From the NCBI GenBank assembly GCA_033875255.1, contig JAWZSN010000005.1, forward strand, positions 62,001 to 126,000: 64,000 nt of DNA. Reading direction: 5' to 3'. Position 1 is the stretch's first letter; each line of letters opens with the position of its first letter. Made by a program: the position numbers and the translations under genes. This stretch comes from Marinimicrococcus sp033875255 (GTDB taxonomy: Bacteria > Pseudomonadota > Alphaproteobacteria > Geminicoccales > Geminicoccaceae). Below the pieces are notes generated by a model that saw only the letters and a program-made list of their open reading frames with translations, did no database searches and was not told the origin of the DNA. Shown here one piece after another: positions 16,919 to 25,515 of this stretch.

Positions 16919-18259
16919 TCACACGGCCGCCGCCTCGGGCTCGATGCCGGCGAGCCCTTCGTTCAGGATCTCCATGGCAGCGTCGGAGCCGTAGAGGATC
17001 TCCACCAGCCGGACCTGGTCCATCAGGCAGAGCATGCGCTCTTGGCGCGGCAGGCCGCGGGCTTCCAACCCCTGCACCACCTCGCGCGCGAGCTTGTGAT
17101 AGTCGTCGCGGGTCTCGCTCAGGAGGCTCTCGACCCACTGGCCAAGGCCCAGCCTCCTTCCTGCATGGACCAGGAGGCTGGTTGCCCGGGCCGCCTTCTC
17201 CGCCGCCCGGGCGCGGCTCTCCAGATCGCCGGGCGCCACCGCGGTGGCCAGCGCCGAGGCCTGCTCCAGCACGACCCGTCGCAGCGCCTCGTCGAGGCGT
17301 TTCTCGACGACCTCGCCCGCGTCGCGGCGGATCTCGAGCAGAGCACGGCGGTCGACCGGCCCTGAGGCGCCCACGGTCTGCAGCGATTCGACACTTGCGA
17401 TCACGCTAGCCAGGGTCTCGGCGGCGGTCTCCAGCGGCGCCTCGCGGGCGCCGCGGCTGCGCACCTGCAGATAGCTGGCGCATTGGGTGGCGAGGCGGCG
17501 GATGAAGCCCTGACGCTGGTCGCGGGGCAGGCGCAGCTCGCAGGCCTCGAGGCTCTGCATGACGAGGACCGGGTTGTCGGTGCGCTGGACCAGTACCTCC
17601 ATCACCACCTGCAGGCAGGTGCCGCCCTTGCCGGCGGCTGCTGTCAACACCCGCTCGAGCCGGCCGCGCTCCTCGGGAGAGGTGACGACCACGGGCCTCG
17701 GCGGCAGCTGCCAGAGCTCGGCGAGCAGGGTGGGCGCCTCGTCGAGGAGCACCGCGGCGGTCTCGATCTGCTGGTCGAGATGCAGACGGGCGGCACCCCC
17801 GAGCCTCGAGAGGACGTCGTGGCCGCCGAGGCGGGCACCGCGCAGGCCGGCGGCCGCAGCGGGCCAAAGCTCGCCGCCGAGCTCCAGCAGCCGCGCATCC
17901 TCCATGCGACGGCCGGCGGTACTCTCGCACGCGAGCTTTCCGTCCCGGGGGACCGCCTCGAGGGCCAGTGTCTGTAGCGTCGGCAGCGCCGCCCGCGAGA
18001 TCCGCCGCTGGCCTGGCACCCATTCGGCGTGCGGCACCAGCAACGGCTCGAGCGGCACCGTCAGCAGGCGCCGCAAGGTGAAGGGACGGGCCGGCCGCAG
18101 CGCCACGAGGCGCGAGCGGATGCGGGCTATCGTCCCCTCGATCTCCGGCGAGCGTTCGAGCCGCTCGACCAGCTCGAGGATACGCAGCAGCTGCGCGTCG
18201 CTGGCACCGTCCACGAGCTTGCTCAGCTCCTGGGCCGAGAGCATCGGTTGAGAGGTCAT
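16919..18259 (-). CDS. Hypothetical protein, second gene of a coupled pair
   Basis: A 446-aa soluble protein that I do not recognise. It is rich in Ala, Leu, Arg and Glu, predicted almost wholly helical, with no membrane segment or signal peptide. The N-terminus (SAQELSKLVDGASDAQLLRI) is a compact helical segment; the region RPFTLRRLLTVPLEPLLVPH and the C-terminal RQERMLCLMDQVRLVEILYG look like conserved blocks. Its ATG overlaps the stop of the upstream gene (ATGA at 18256-18259), so translation is coupled and the two proteins probably work together. Helical-repeat character suggests a scaffold or binding role; this is inference only. Confidence 0.75.
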   Translation of the reverse strand: MTSQPMLSAQELSKLVDGASDAQLLRILELVERLERSPEIEGTIARIRSRLVALRPARPFTLRRLLTVPLEPLLVPHAEWVPGQRRISRAALPTLQTLALEAVPRDGKLACESTAGRRMEDARLLELGGELWPAAAAGLRGARLGGHDVLSRLGGAARLHLDQQIETAAVLLDEAPTLLAELWQLPPRPVVVTSPEERGRLERVLTAAAGKGGTCLQVVMEVLVQRTDNPVLVMQSLEACELRLPRDQRQGFIRRLATQCASYLQVRSRGAREAPLETAAETLASVIASVESLQTVGASGPVDRRALLEIRRDAGEVVEKRLDEALRRVVLEQASALATAVAPGDLESRARAAEKAARATSLLVHAGRRLGLGQWVESLLSETRDDYHKLAREVVQGLEARGLPRQERMLCLMDQVRLVEILYGSDAAMEILNEGLAGIEPEAAAV

Positions 18260-19377
18260 GCGTCTAGGATCCGCACGGCTTCGTTGCGTTGGGTGGCGTC
18301 GGCCGCCACGATCGACCCGGTTCGCCAGTCCTCGTGCAGCCGCACCCAGCGGCGGCGATGGGACTGGATCGCCGGAGCGGCCGCGTCGTCGAGATGCTTG
18401 ACGGCGTCCTTGGGCAGAACCGGCAGCATGCTGGCGATCTCTCCCAGGGTCATGCGTCGGGCCGGCCGTTCCTCGTGGCGCGACGCTTCCCAGATGGCGG
18501 CTATCTGTTGCCAGCCATCGAGGAGCCATTCGGCAAGCGCCAGACGCTCGGCAATGGTCTCGCTGTTGGCGCGCCAGGTGCGAACGAGGCCGATCACATC
18601 CGCCAGGATGGCATGCGCCTTGTCGATGGCGGAGCGGCCGTGCTGGAGGGTGAAGGAGGCGCAGTCCATCACCAGGTTCGCCGTCTCGCGATGCGCGCCG
18701 GCCTCGAGCGCCGCCCAGGCACGCAGCTCTTCATCGAAGCGCCCGAGCATCTTGAGAGCGGTTTGCGCCCGACTGACGAAGCCCACGTCGGGCAGGCCGA
18801 CCGTGGCTGCGTGGATGCTGATCTCCTCCAGCATGTTGAGGATCTCGTCGGCGCGCATGCCGAGCTGCGGGCCGAGGCGGCCGACCTCGCCGCGCAGCCG
18901 CTCGCGGATGTCGCGCTTTTGCAGAGCGATCCGCCGCCAGTCGAAATCCATGAAGCCGGTCTGCCTAAACAGCCGGTCGAGCAGCAGCACGTTGACCAGC
19001 AGGCGCTCGGTCTGGTCGCGCTCGCCCGCCTCCGTGGCGGCGCGCGCCGCCTCGCGGCCGGCCGTCCCCATCATCGCGACGCGCCGCGAGGCGTGGCGGA
19101 TCTCCTGGGGCGTCAGCGCCTGGACCCGACTGAGTTCCTCGAGAAGGAGACGGTCGTGCACGGTCAGCGAGAAGGTCCGCCCGGCACCGTCCAGGGGCAG
19201 GACGTAGAGGCCTCGCGCGCCGGACGGGTTGGGCACGAGAAGCTCTCCGTGGCCGCTGCGCGAAGGGCGGATGCGGGCGTGGTTCATCACCGGCGTCGTG
19301 AAGGGGACGGCTACACCGCGCTCCGCGAAGGTCGCGGGGCGCAACAGTGCTGCCGCCTCCGGCTGCGGCTTGTTCAC
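18256..19377 (-). CDS. Hypothetical protein, first gene of a coupled pair
   Basis: An unrecognised protein of about 373 aa. The N-terminal part (VPFTTPVMNHARIRPSRSGH then GLYVLPLDGAGRTFSLTVHD) is beta-rich; the rest is helical (LLVNVLLLDRLFRQTGFMDF, EILNMLEEISIHAATVGLPD). No membrane segment or signal peptide. I prefer a GTG start at 19377 because AGGGAGAG lies 9 nt upstream; an in-frame ATG at 19410 (384 aa) has no spaced Shine-Dalgarno. Followed by the 446-aa gene with an ATGA overlap. The leader between this gene and the divergent NIPSNAP gene (19378-19567) must carry both promoters. Confidence 0.75.
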   Translation of the reverse strand: MNKPQPEAAALLRPATFAERGVAVPFTTPVMNHARIRPSRSGHGELLVPNPSGARGLYVLPLDGAGRTFSLTVHDRLLLEELSRVQALTPQEIRHASRRVAMMGTAGREAARAATEAGERDQTERLLVNVLLLDRLFRQTGFMDFDWRRIALQKRDIRERLRGEVGRLGPQLGMRADEILNMLEEISIHAATVGLPDVGFVSRAQTALKMLGRFDEELRAWAALEAGAHRETANLVMDCASFTLQHGRSAIDKAHAILADVIGLVRTWRANSETIAERLALAEWLLDGWQQIAAIWEASRHEERPARRMTLGEIASMLPVLPKDAVKHLDDAAAPAIQSHRRRWVRLHEDWRTGSIVAADATQRNEAVRILDA

Positions 19378-19567
19378 CTGAATCGCTCTCCCTCTGGGGG
19401 ACTTCTGCATCCTGCCACGCCGAGATTGCCAACCCGTTAACAGACACCCGGTCACGGCACTGGCCGTCCACCCCGCGGAGCCTTGCGCATGGGGCGTGCG
19501 TGGCGCCGATTGACCGGGCGGCGCGGCGCGGGCAGCCTCGCGATCCGTAAGGACAGGGAGGACCAAC

Positions 19568-19894
19568 ATGATCCACGAGCTGCGCGTCTACGAATGTCTG
19601 CCGGGCCGCCTGCCGGCGCTGCTCGAGCGCTTCGACAAGATCACGCTGGGCCTGTGGGAGAAGCACGGTATCCGCCAGGCCGGGTTCTGGACCGTGCTTG
19701 TCGGCGGGTCCAACCAGGCGCTCTATTATCTTCTCGAGTGGGAATCGCTGGCCGAGCGCGAGGCGAAATGGAACGCTTTCGCAAGCGACCCGGAATGGCT
19801 CGAGAAGCGCGCCGAGACCGAGCGCAGCGGGCAGATCGTCGCCCGGGTCAGCAACCAGCTCCTGCAGCCCACCGCCTTCTCCGCGGTGCGCTAG
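19568..19894 (+). CDS. NIPSNAP family protein
   Basis: A 108-aa ferredoxin-like dimeric alpha/beta-barrel protein. MIHELRVYECLPGRLPALLE at the start, the central WEKHGIRQAGFWTVLVG and LYYLLEWESLAEREAKWNAF are the NIPSNAP signature. Bacterial members have no settled function; many sit next to catabolic or oxidoreductase genes, but this one is alone. A strong Shine-Dalgarno (AGGGAGGA) precedes the ATG at 19568. A short GCCGG/CCGGC hairpin with a T-rich tail (19913-19945) follows the stop and may terminate it. Confidence 0.87.
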   Translation: MIHELRVYECLPGRLPALLERFDKITLGLWEKHGIRQAGFWTVLVGGSNQALYYLLEWESLAEREAKWNAFASDPEWLEKRAETERSGQIVARVSNQLLQPTAFSAVR

Positions 19895-20297
19895 AGCCGC
19901 CGCTTTGGAGCTGCCGGAGAGCCTTGCCCGGCGCTTTCGGTTTCCGTTTTCGTCGGTTGGCGGCGGTGAGGGCGCGGCGGAGTCTCAGCCTTTAAGGCGT
20001 CTGACTGCGCCGCTGCGCTCGTTCCGAGCACCCTCGTTCGCCATCATCCGCGGAAACGGGTCATGGAGGGTCGAGGAAAGGTAAGCGGCGGCGGGTGGCC
20101 GCCATCGCGGGACGTAGCGGGGTAAGATGTCCCGACCGCAGCCAATCGACAGGAAGATAAAAGAACGGCCGCGCGCAGCGCCTTGCAGGGCATCCCGGCC
20201 ACGCGCGCACGCCGCCTCCTGACGTCCTCGGCCACGGCGGCAGGGGAGCTTGCGGCGCTCGTCTTCGGCGCACGCTTGCGGCGGATCGGGAACGGCT
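19895..20297. other. Gene-free region with a long imperfect hairpin
   Basis: About 400 bp without a convincing gene. A short hairpin with a T-rich tail (GCCGG 19913-19917, CCGGC 19928-19932, then GCTTTCGGTTTCC) follows the NIPSNAP gene. A second, longer structure occupies 19974-20013: GCGGCGGAGTC pairs with GACTGCGCCGC with one mismatch, enclosing the inner palindrome GCCTTTAAGGC (19988-19998). No tRNA, SRP, RNase P or tmRNA signature is seen. The rest down to the ccmI stop (20298) shows nothing recognisable. Confidence 0.5.
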
Positions 20298-21653
20298 CTA
20301 GGAGCCCAGGGCCTCGATACGGGCGCGGATGTCGGCGAAGTCGGGGTGGTCCGGGCCGATCAGGTTGAGGAGGCGCTGCCAGTCGGCGCGCGCCTGCGCC
20401 TGCTCGCCCCGCTGCCGGGCGGCGATGCCGAGGAACCACCAGGGCTCGGGATCCTCGGGGCGGAGCTCCGCCGCCCTGTCGAAGAGGGCCCGGGCCTCGT
20501 CCCCGACCTCGGGCAGGCCGCTCGCTGGGTCGACCGGGCCCAGGAGCGAGGCCGCGTAGGCCTTCATGATGGTGGTATCCCCCGGCGCCAGCGCCAGCGC
20601 CTTGTCGAAGGCGGCGCGGGCCTTCTCCGGCTGGCGCAGCAGCCAGCGAGCCTGGCCCAGCCGGCTCCAGCCCTCGGCGTCGTCGGGCCGTGCCGCGAGC
20701 CGTGCCTCGAGCCTGCCCACCATGCTGCGGACGAACTCAAGCTGCTGCTCGGGCGACATGCCGGCGATCGCCTCGGGGCCGGTGGAGGCGGCAGCGGGCG
20801 GGGTCGCCAGCACGCCGCTCACGTCGATGCCGAGCTGCCGGCCGGCACTGCCGATGGCATTGAGGAGGCGGTCCCGCGCCGGGTCGCTCACGGGCAGGGC
20901 AGCCAGGGCGCGCCGCCAGCGCTCCTTGCCGGCCTCGCTGTCGCCGGCCTGGGCGTCGGCCATGCCGAGATAGAAGGCAGACTGGGGATCGCCCGGGACG
21001 CGCCGCGCCACCTCCGCGAACAGCGCCGCCGCCTCGCGCGGCACCACGCCGCCGGCGAGGAAGGTCAGCGCCTCGGCAAGCCCGCCGGCGGCGCGCGGAT
21101 CGTCGGGGGCCAGCGTGCGGGCGCGGCGGTAGGCGTCGGTGGCGGCCTGCATGTCGCCGAGCACCGAGCGCGAGCGGCCGAGCATCAGCCAGTCGTCGAG
21201 CTCGCCCGGCTCGCGGGCGAGACGCTCCTCCAGTCGCGTCACCATCTGCCGGATGGCGAGCTGCTGGTCATTCTGCTCGCTGCGCGCAGCAAAGGGCCGG
21301 TCGGGCAGGGCCGGCGCGCCCATCGGCAGATAAAGGGCGGCGGCTGCAAGCGGGGCCAGGACGGCGGTGGCGATCACCACGCCACGCGTCCCGGCCGAGG
21401 AGGCGAGGCGCTGCTCACCGCGGCCGGCGGCGCGCAGCAGGCGGCGCTCGATCTCCACCCGCGCCGCCTGGGCCTCGCGGGGGGCGATCAGCCCGCGCGC
21501 GAGGTCCTGCTCGAGCTCGTCGAGCTGCTGGCGGTAGATGGCGGTCTCGGAGGGCTCGGCGCTGCCGGCGGCACGCCGGCGCAGCACCGGCGCCAGCAGG
21601 GCCGCGGCGGCGGCGACGGACAGAGCGCCGGCAGCGAGAAGCAGGCCGCTCAC
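20298..21653 (-). CDS. ccmI: Cytochrome c biogenesis protein CcmI (TPR apocytochrome chaperone)
   Basis: A 451-aa protein. Two N-terminal membrane helices flank a cytoplasmic leucine-zipper-like loop (YRQQLDELEQDLARGLIAPR, a family signature), followed by a periplasmic domain with TPR repeats (ELDDWLMLGRSRSVLGDMQA; DAEGWSRLGQARWLLRQPEK; DPEPWWFLGIAARQRGEQAQ). CcmI holds apocytochrome c for haem ligation by CcmF/H. It starts with a GTG at 21653 overlapping the ccmH stop (GTGA), so translation is coupled. Last gene of the ccmDEFGHI operon. No terminator with a U-tract is visible after it. Confidence 0.93.
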   Translation of the reverse strand: MSGLLLAAGALSVAAAAALLAPVLRRRAAGSAEPSETAIYRQQLDELEQDLARGLIAPREAQAARVEIERRLLRAAGRGEQRLASSAGTRGVVIATAVLAPLAAAALYLPMGAPALPDRPFAARSEQNDQQLAIRQMVTRLEERLAREPGELDDWLMLGRSRSVLGDMQAATDAYRRARTLAPDDPRAAGGLAEALTFLAGGVVPREAAALFAEVARRVPGDPQSAFYLGMADAQAGDSEAGKERWRRALAALPVSDPARDRLLNAIGSAGRQLGIDVSGVLATPPAAASTGPEAIAGMSPEQQLEFVRSMVGRLEARLAARPDDAEGWSRLGQARWLLRQPEKARAAFDKALALAPGDTTIMKAYAASLLGPVDPASGLPEVGDEARALFDRAAELRPEDPEPWWFLGIAARQRGEQAQARADWQRLLNLIGPDHPDFADIRARIEALGS

Positions 21654-22132
21654 GGAGAAGTCTCCTTGCCGCGCTCGGCCAGCAGGGCGCGCAGGCGCGC
21701 CTGCTCGTCCGGGCCGAGCGGCTCGGGCTCGACGAGGCCGGTGCGCCGGCGCCTGAGAAAGACGACGCAAAGCGCGCCGCCGCCTGCCAGCAGCAGCAGC
21801 GGGCCGAACCACAAGGCCCAGGTGGCCGGCCGCACCGGCGGCGTCAGCAGCACGAAATCGCCGTAGCGCTCAGTGAGATAGGCCTTGATCTGCGCCTCGT
21901 CCTCGCCGGCCAGCAGCCGCTCGCGCACGATCAGGCGCAGGTCGCGGGCGAGATCGGCGTCACTGTCGTCGATCGACTGGTTCTGGCAGACGAGGCAGCG
22001 CAGCTCCTTGCTGAGCGCCCGGGCACGGGCCTCCAGTGCCGGGTCGGCGAGCTCCTCGTCGGGGGAGAGGGCGCCCAGGGCGGGCCCGGCCACGAGGAAG
22101 AGGGCCAGCAGCAGCATGGCGAGCCGGCGCAT
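21650..22132 (-). CDS. ccmH: Cytochrome c-type biogenesis protein CcmH
   Basis: A 160-aa membrane-anchored thiol protein of the haem ligation complex. It has a signal peptide (MRRLAMLLLALFLVAGPALG), the redox motif LRCLVCQNQSI (Cys46 and Cys49) that reduces apocytochrome, and a C-terminal membrane anchor (WALWFGPLLLLAGGGALCVV) followed by basic residues. Length matches the alphaproteobacterial CcmH/Ccl2 form without the fused TPR domain, which is supplied here by separate ccmI. Its ATG overlaps the ccmG stop by 1 nt (TGATG). Confidence 0.95.
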   Translation of the reverse strand: MRRLAMLLLALFLVAGPALGALSPDEELADPALEARARALSKELRCLVCQNQSIDDSDADLARDLRLIVRERLLAGEDEAQIKAYLTERYGDFVLLTPPVRPATWALWFGPLLLLAGGGALCVVFLRRRRTGLVEPEPLGPDEQARLRALLAERGKETSP

Positions 22133-22689
22133 CAGCGGGCCTCCTCGAGCATCGGCAGGAGCTTTTTCAGGTCGCGCTCCTGCAGCGGCCCGACATGGCG
22201 GTAGAGGATGCGGCCCTGGCCATCGAGCAGGTAGGTCTCGGGCACGCCGTAGACGCCCCAGTCGATGGACACGCGGCCTTGCCGGTCACTGCCGACGAGC
22301 TCGTAGGGATCGCCCAACTCGTCGAGGAAGGCGCGGGCCTTGTCGGGCATGTCCTTGTGGTTCACGCCCTGGATGGTCACTCCGTCCCGGGCTAGCCTGT
22401 CGAGGATCGGGTGCTCGACGCGGCAGGGCACGCACCAGGAGGCCCAGAAATTGACCAGCATCGGCCGGCCGCCGCCGAGATCCGCGCGGCTCAGGCCATG
22501 ATCGTCGCGGCCCTCGAGCGGCGGCAGGGCGAAGGCCGGCGCCTCGCGGCCTACCAGGGCGGAGGGGAGCTGGCTCGGATCGCGGCCGAGCCCGAGCGCC
22601 AAAAAGGCGCCCACCCCCACGAAGGCCAGCAGCGGCAGCGCGAAGAGCAGCCGGCGACGGCCGGCCCGGTCGGCAGCGGGCGCGCTCAT
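22132..22689 (-). CDS. ccmG: Thiol:disulfide interchange protein CcmG/DsbE
   Basis: A 185-aa membrane-tethered periplasmic thioredoxin. One N-terminal helix (LLFALPLLAFVGVGAFLALG) anchors a thioredoxin fold with active site WASWCVPCR (Cys86, Cys89) and the cis-Pro region GVYGVPETYLLD, where the GVPETY block is the DsbE signature. It keeps CcmH and apocytochrome c reduced. The ATG at 22689 overlaps the ccmF stop (ATGA). Confidence 0.95.
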   Translation of the reverse strand: MSAPAADRAGRRRLLFALPLLAFVGVGAFLALGLGRDPSQLPSALVGREAPAFALPPLEGRDDHGLSRADLGGGRPMLVNFWASWCVPCRVEHPILDRLARDGVTIQGVNHKDMPDKARAFLDELGDPYELVGSDRQGRVSIDWGVYGVPETYLLDGQGRILYRHVGPLQERDLKKLLPMLEEAR

Positions 22690-24662
22690 GCGGCGGCGGC
22701 CCGGCTGCCGCGCGCCGGAACGGGCGCGCCCACCCGCAGGCGGCGGTCGGTAAGCGAGACGAGGCCGGCAAGCCCCATCAGACCAGCGCCGCCCCACATC
22801 CAAAAGACCAGCGGGTTGTGGTAGAGGCGGACGGCCCAGGCGCCCTCGCTGTTGGGGTCGCCCAGCACGAAATAGAGGTCGCGCAGGAGCGTCGAGTGGA
22901 TGCCGGGCTTGGTCACCGGCATGCTCTCGACCGGAAAGAATCGCTTTTCCGAACGGACCGTGGTGACGGGCGCGCCGTCGCGCTGCACCGCGAAGGTGCC
23001 GCTGCGGGCCACGTAGTTGGGGCCCTGGACCTGCTCGACGCTCGCGAGGGTGACCTCGTAGCCGGCAAGCGTCACTGTCTCGCCCGGGCGCATCGCGAGG
23101 ATGCGCTCGGTCTGGCCGGTGGCGGTGGCGGTGATTCCCAGGATCAGCACGCCCAGTCCCATGTGCGCGAGGCTCATGGAGAAGGCCGAGCGCGGCAGGC
23201 CCTTGAGGCGCCGCCAGGCGCGCGCCGGGGGGACCTGGAAGAAGCCGGCGCGCACGGCCAGCTCGTTGAGCGAGCCGAGCAGCACCCACGCCCCCGCGGC
23301 AAAGCCCATCAGGCCGAGCGTCGATCGGGTATCGGCCAGCAGCGCCGCGGCCAGCAGCACCGCCACCGTGCCGGCGGCAGCGAGGCCCAGCCGGCTCAGC
23401 ACGCCGGACAGGTCGCCGCGCTTCCAGGCAATCATCGAGCCCGCCGGCAGAGCCACCAGCAGCGGCACCATCAGCGGCAGGAAGGTGGCGTTGAAGAAGG
23501 GCGGACCCACCGAGATCTTGGGACCGCCCAGCCCATCCAGCAGCAGCGGGTAGAGCGTGCCCAGCAGCACCGTGGCGGTGGCCGTCGCCAGCAGGAGATT
23601 GTTGAGCAGCAGGGCGCCTTCACGAGAGATCGGCGCGAACGCCCCGCCGCCCTGCAGGGCGGGCGCCCGCCAGGCGTAGAGGGCGAGCGAGCCGCCCACG
23701 GCGATGCCCAGCAGCGCCAGCACGAAGACGCCGCGCGAGGGATCGGTGGCAAAAGCGTGGACCGAGGTCAGCACGCCCGAGCGCACGAGGAAGGTGCCCA
23801 GGAGCGCCAGCGAGAAGGTCAGGATCGCAAGGAGGATGGTCCAGCTCTTGAGCGTGTCGCGCTTCTCCACGACGATCGCCGAGTGGAGCAGGGCGGTGCC
23901 GGCGAGCCATGGCATGAACGAGGCGTTCTCGACCGGGTCCCAGAACCAGAACCCGCCCCAGCCCAGCGTGTAATAGGCCCACCACGAGCCCAGGGCGATC
24001 CCCAGCGTCAGCGCCATCCACGCGGCAAGCGTCCAGGGGCGCACCCAGCGCGCCCAGCTGGCGTCGACCCGGCCCTCGATCAGCGCCGCCATCGCGAAGG
24101 AGTAGGCGGTGGAGAAGCCGACATAGCCCAGGTAGAGCATGGGCGGGTGGAAGGCGAGGCCTGGGTCCTGGAGGATCGGGTTGAGGCCGAGCCCGTCGAG
24201 GGGGGCTGGATCGAGTCGCGCGAAGGGGTTGGAGGTGAAGAGGCTGAAGGCAAGGAAGCCCAGCCCGATCAGCCCCTGGACGGCCAGCACCCGGGCCTTG
24301 AAGGGACGCGGCAGGTTGCGGCCGAAGAGTGCCACGGCAGCGCCGAATAGCGCCAGGATCCACACCCACAAGACCAGCGAGCCCTCGTGGTTGCCCCACA
24401 CGCCGCTGAACTTGTAGAGCAGCGGCTTGGTCGAATGCGAATTCTGGTAGACGATCGCCAGCGAGAAGTCGGAGGCGAGATGGGCGTTGAGCAGCGCCAG
24501 GAAGGCCAGGGTGACCAGGGTGAACTGGAGCAAGGCCGCGGCCGGCGCCAGCTCGACCAGCGGGGCCTGGCGGCGGGCGGCACCCCACAGCGGCAGGGTG
24601 CCCTGGAGGAAGGCCACCACCAACGCCAGCACCAGGGCGAAATGCCCGAGCTCGGCTATCAT
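22686..24662 (-). CDS. ccmF: Haem lyase subunit CcmF
   Basis: A 658-aa protein with about 14-15 membrane helices, of the HHP (haem-handling) family. The WWD signature is intact (WGGFWFWDPVEN at 235-246), with upstream WGNHEGSLVLWVWILALFG and FHPPMLYLGYVGF, and downstream GTFLVRSGVLTSVHAFA, the conserved His-flanking regions. It catalyses haem attachment together with CcmH and CcmI. It overlaps both neighbours by 4 bp (ccmE and ccmG), so the whole ccmEFGHI run is translationally coupled. Confidence 0.97.
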   Translation of the reverse strand: MIAELGHFALVLALVVAFLQGTLPLWGAARRQAPLVELAPAAALLQFTLVTLAFLALLNAHLASDFSLAIVYQNSHSTKPLLYKFSGVWGNHEGSLVLWVWILALFGAAVALFGRNLPRPFKARVLAVQGLIGLGFLAFSLFTSNPFARLDPAPLDGLGLNPILQDPGLAFHPPMLYLGYVGFSTAYSFAMAALIEGRVDASWARWVRPWTLAAWMALTLGIALGSWWAYYTLGWGGFWFWDPVENASFMPWLAGTALLHSAIVVEKRDTLKSWTILLAILTFSLALLGTFLVRSGVLTSVHAFATDPSRGVFVLALLGIAVGGSLALYAWRAPALQGGGAFAPISREGALLLNNLLLATATATVLLGTLYPLLLDGLGGPKISVGPPFFNATFLPLMVPLLVALPAGSMIAWKRGDLSGVLSRLGLAAAGTVAVLLAAALLADTRSTLGLMGFAAGAWVLLGSLNELAVRAGFFQVPPARAWRRLKGLPRSAFSMSLAHMGLGVLILGITATATGQTERILAMRPGETVTLAGYEVTLASVEQVQGPNYVARSGTFAVQRDGAPVTTVRSEKRFFPVESMPVTKPGIHSTLLRDLYFVLGDPNSEGAWAVRLYHNPLVFWMWGGAGLMGLAGLVSLTDRRLRVGAPVPARGSRAAAA

Positions 24663-25111
24663 CGCAGCTTCTCCGCGCCTTCCTGCCAGTGGCCGCTCCG
24701 CTTGAGGGCGTCAGCGACCTCCGGCGGCATATAGGTCTCGTCGTGCTTGGCCAGCACCTCGCGGGCGAGGAACCGGCCGTCCTCCTCGAGCCGGCCCTGG
24801 GCGACGATGCCCTGGCCCTCGCGGAACAGGTCGGGGAGGATGCCGGCATAGAGCACGCGGACGTCGCCCGCCCCGTCGGTGAGGGTAAAGGCGACACTGC
24901 CGTCGCTCGCGCGCTCGATGCTGCCCTCCACCACCAGCCCGCCCAGACGGAAGTCGCGCCCCCGCTCGACCGTGCCGGAGGCGATGTCGGCCGGCGAGAC
25001 GAAGAAGGCGATCTTGTCCTGCATGGCGGTGAGCACGAGGGCCGCCGCGGCACCGACCAGCGCCAGGGCGAGGACGACGACGATCATTCGCTGGCGCTTG
25101 CGCAGACCCAT
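24659..25111 (-). CDS. ccmE: Cytochrome c maturation haem chaperone CcmE
   Basis: A 150-aa periplasmic OB-fold haem chaperone anchored by one N-terminal helix (MIVVVLALALVGAAAALVLT). The covalent haem-binding His is present in LAKHDETYMPPE (His123), with the Tyr and Pro of the motif also kept. FRLGGLVVEGSIER and VRVLYAGILPDLFREGQGIV are the standard core strands. It receives haem from CcmC and passes it to CcmF. ATG at 25111, 17 bp after the ccmD stop. Confidence 0.96.
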   Translation of the reverse strand: MGLRKRQRMIVVVLALALVGAAAALVLTAMQDKIAFFVSPADIASGTVERGRDFRLGGLVVEGSIERASDGSVAFTLTDGAGDVRVLYAGILPDLFREGQGIVAQGRLEEDGRFLAREVLAKHDETYMPPEVADALKRSGHWQEGAEKLR

Positions 25112-25128
25112 GCCCCGGCGCTCCCGGC

Positions 25129-25392
25129 TCAGCCGCGCGGCGCCAGCGGGTCGCCGGCGCCGGGATGCACGGCGCCCTCGGCGGCGCCGTCGGACGGACG
25201 GACAGCTACGAGCTTGCGACGCGGGCCGGGACGCGCCCGCTGCCGCTGCTCGCGCAGCAGCGCCACTTCGGCGGTGCGCTTGCGTGCGAGGCGCCAGCTC
25301 TGCCAGAAGAGGGTGCCCATCACGAGGAAGGTGAAGCCGAAGGCGGCCCACACATAGCCGCCATAGCCGCCCATCGCCAGAAACGCCGCCAC
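25129..25392 (-). CDS. ccmD: Haem exporter protein CcmD
   Basis: An 87-aa protein starting with a GTG at 25392 (AAAGAG upstream). The N-terminus MAAFLAMGGYGGYVWAAFGF, a single membrane helix and the basic WRLARKRTAEVALLREQRQR segment are diagnostic for CcmD, which stabilises the CcmABCDE haem-loading complex. The C-terminal 35 residues (Arg/Pro/Ala-rich) are longer than in most CcmD proteins (usually 45-70 aa). Upstream lies divergent glnD, so ccmABC are not in this operon and must be elsewhere. Confidence 0.9.
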   Translation of the reverse strand: MAAFLAMGGYGGYVWAAFGFTFLVMGTLFWQSWRLARKRTAEVALLREQRQRARPGPRRKLVAVRPSDGAAEGAVHPGAGDPLAPRG

Positions 25393-25515
25393 GCTGTCGC
25401 TCTTTTCCCGTCCGCTGGGGGATCAACTAGCGCCAATGAGGGTAACATCGAGGGCCTGTCAAACAAGTTCGCGCGAGGTGCGACCCGCTGGCGCGTGGAT
25501 CGGCGCGGGCCCGGC

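Noticed and set aside
19895..20297. Small RNA or tRNA gene
   Set aside because: No cloverleaf, SRP, RNase P or tmRNA signatures; only hairpins were seen.
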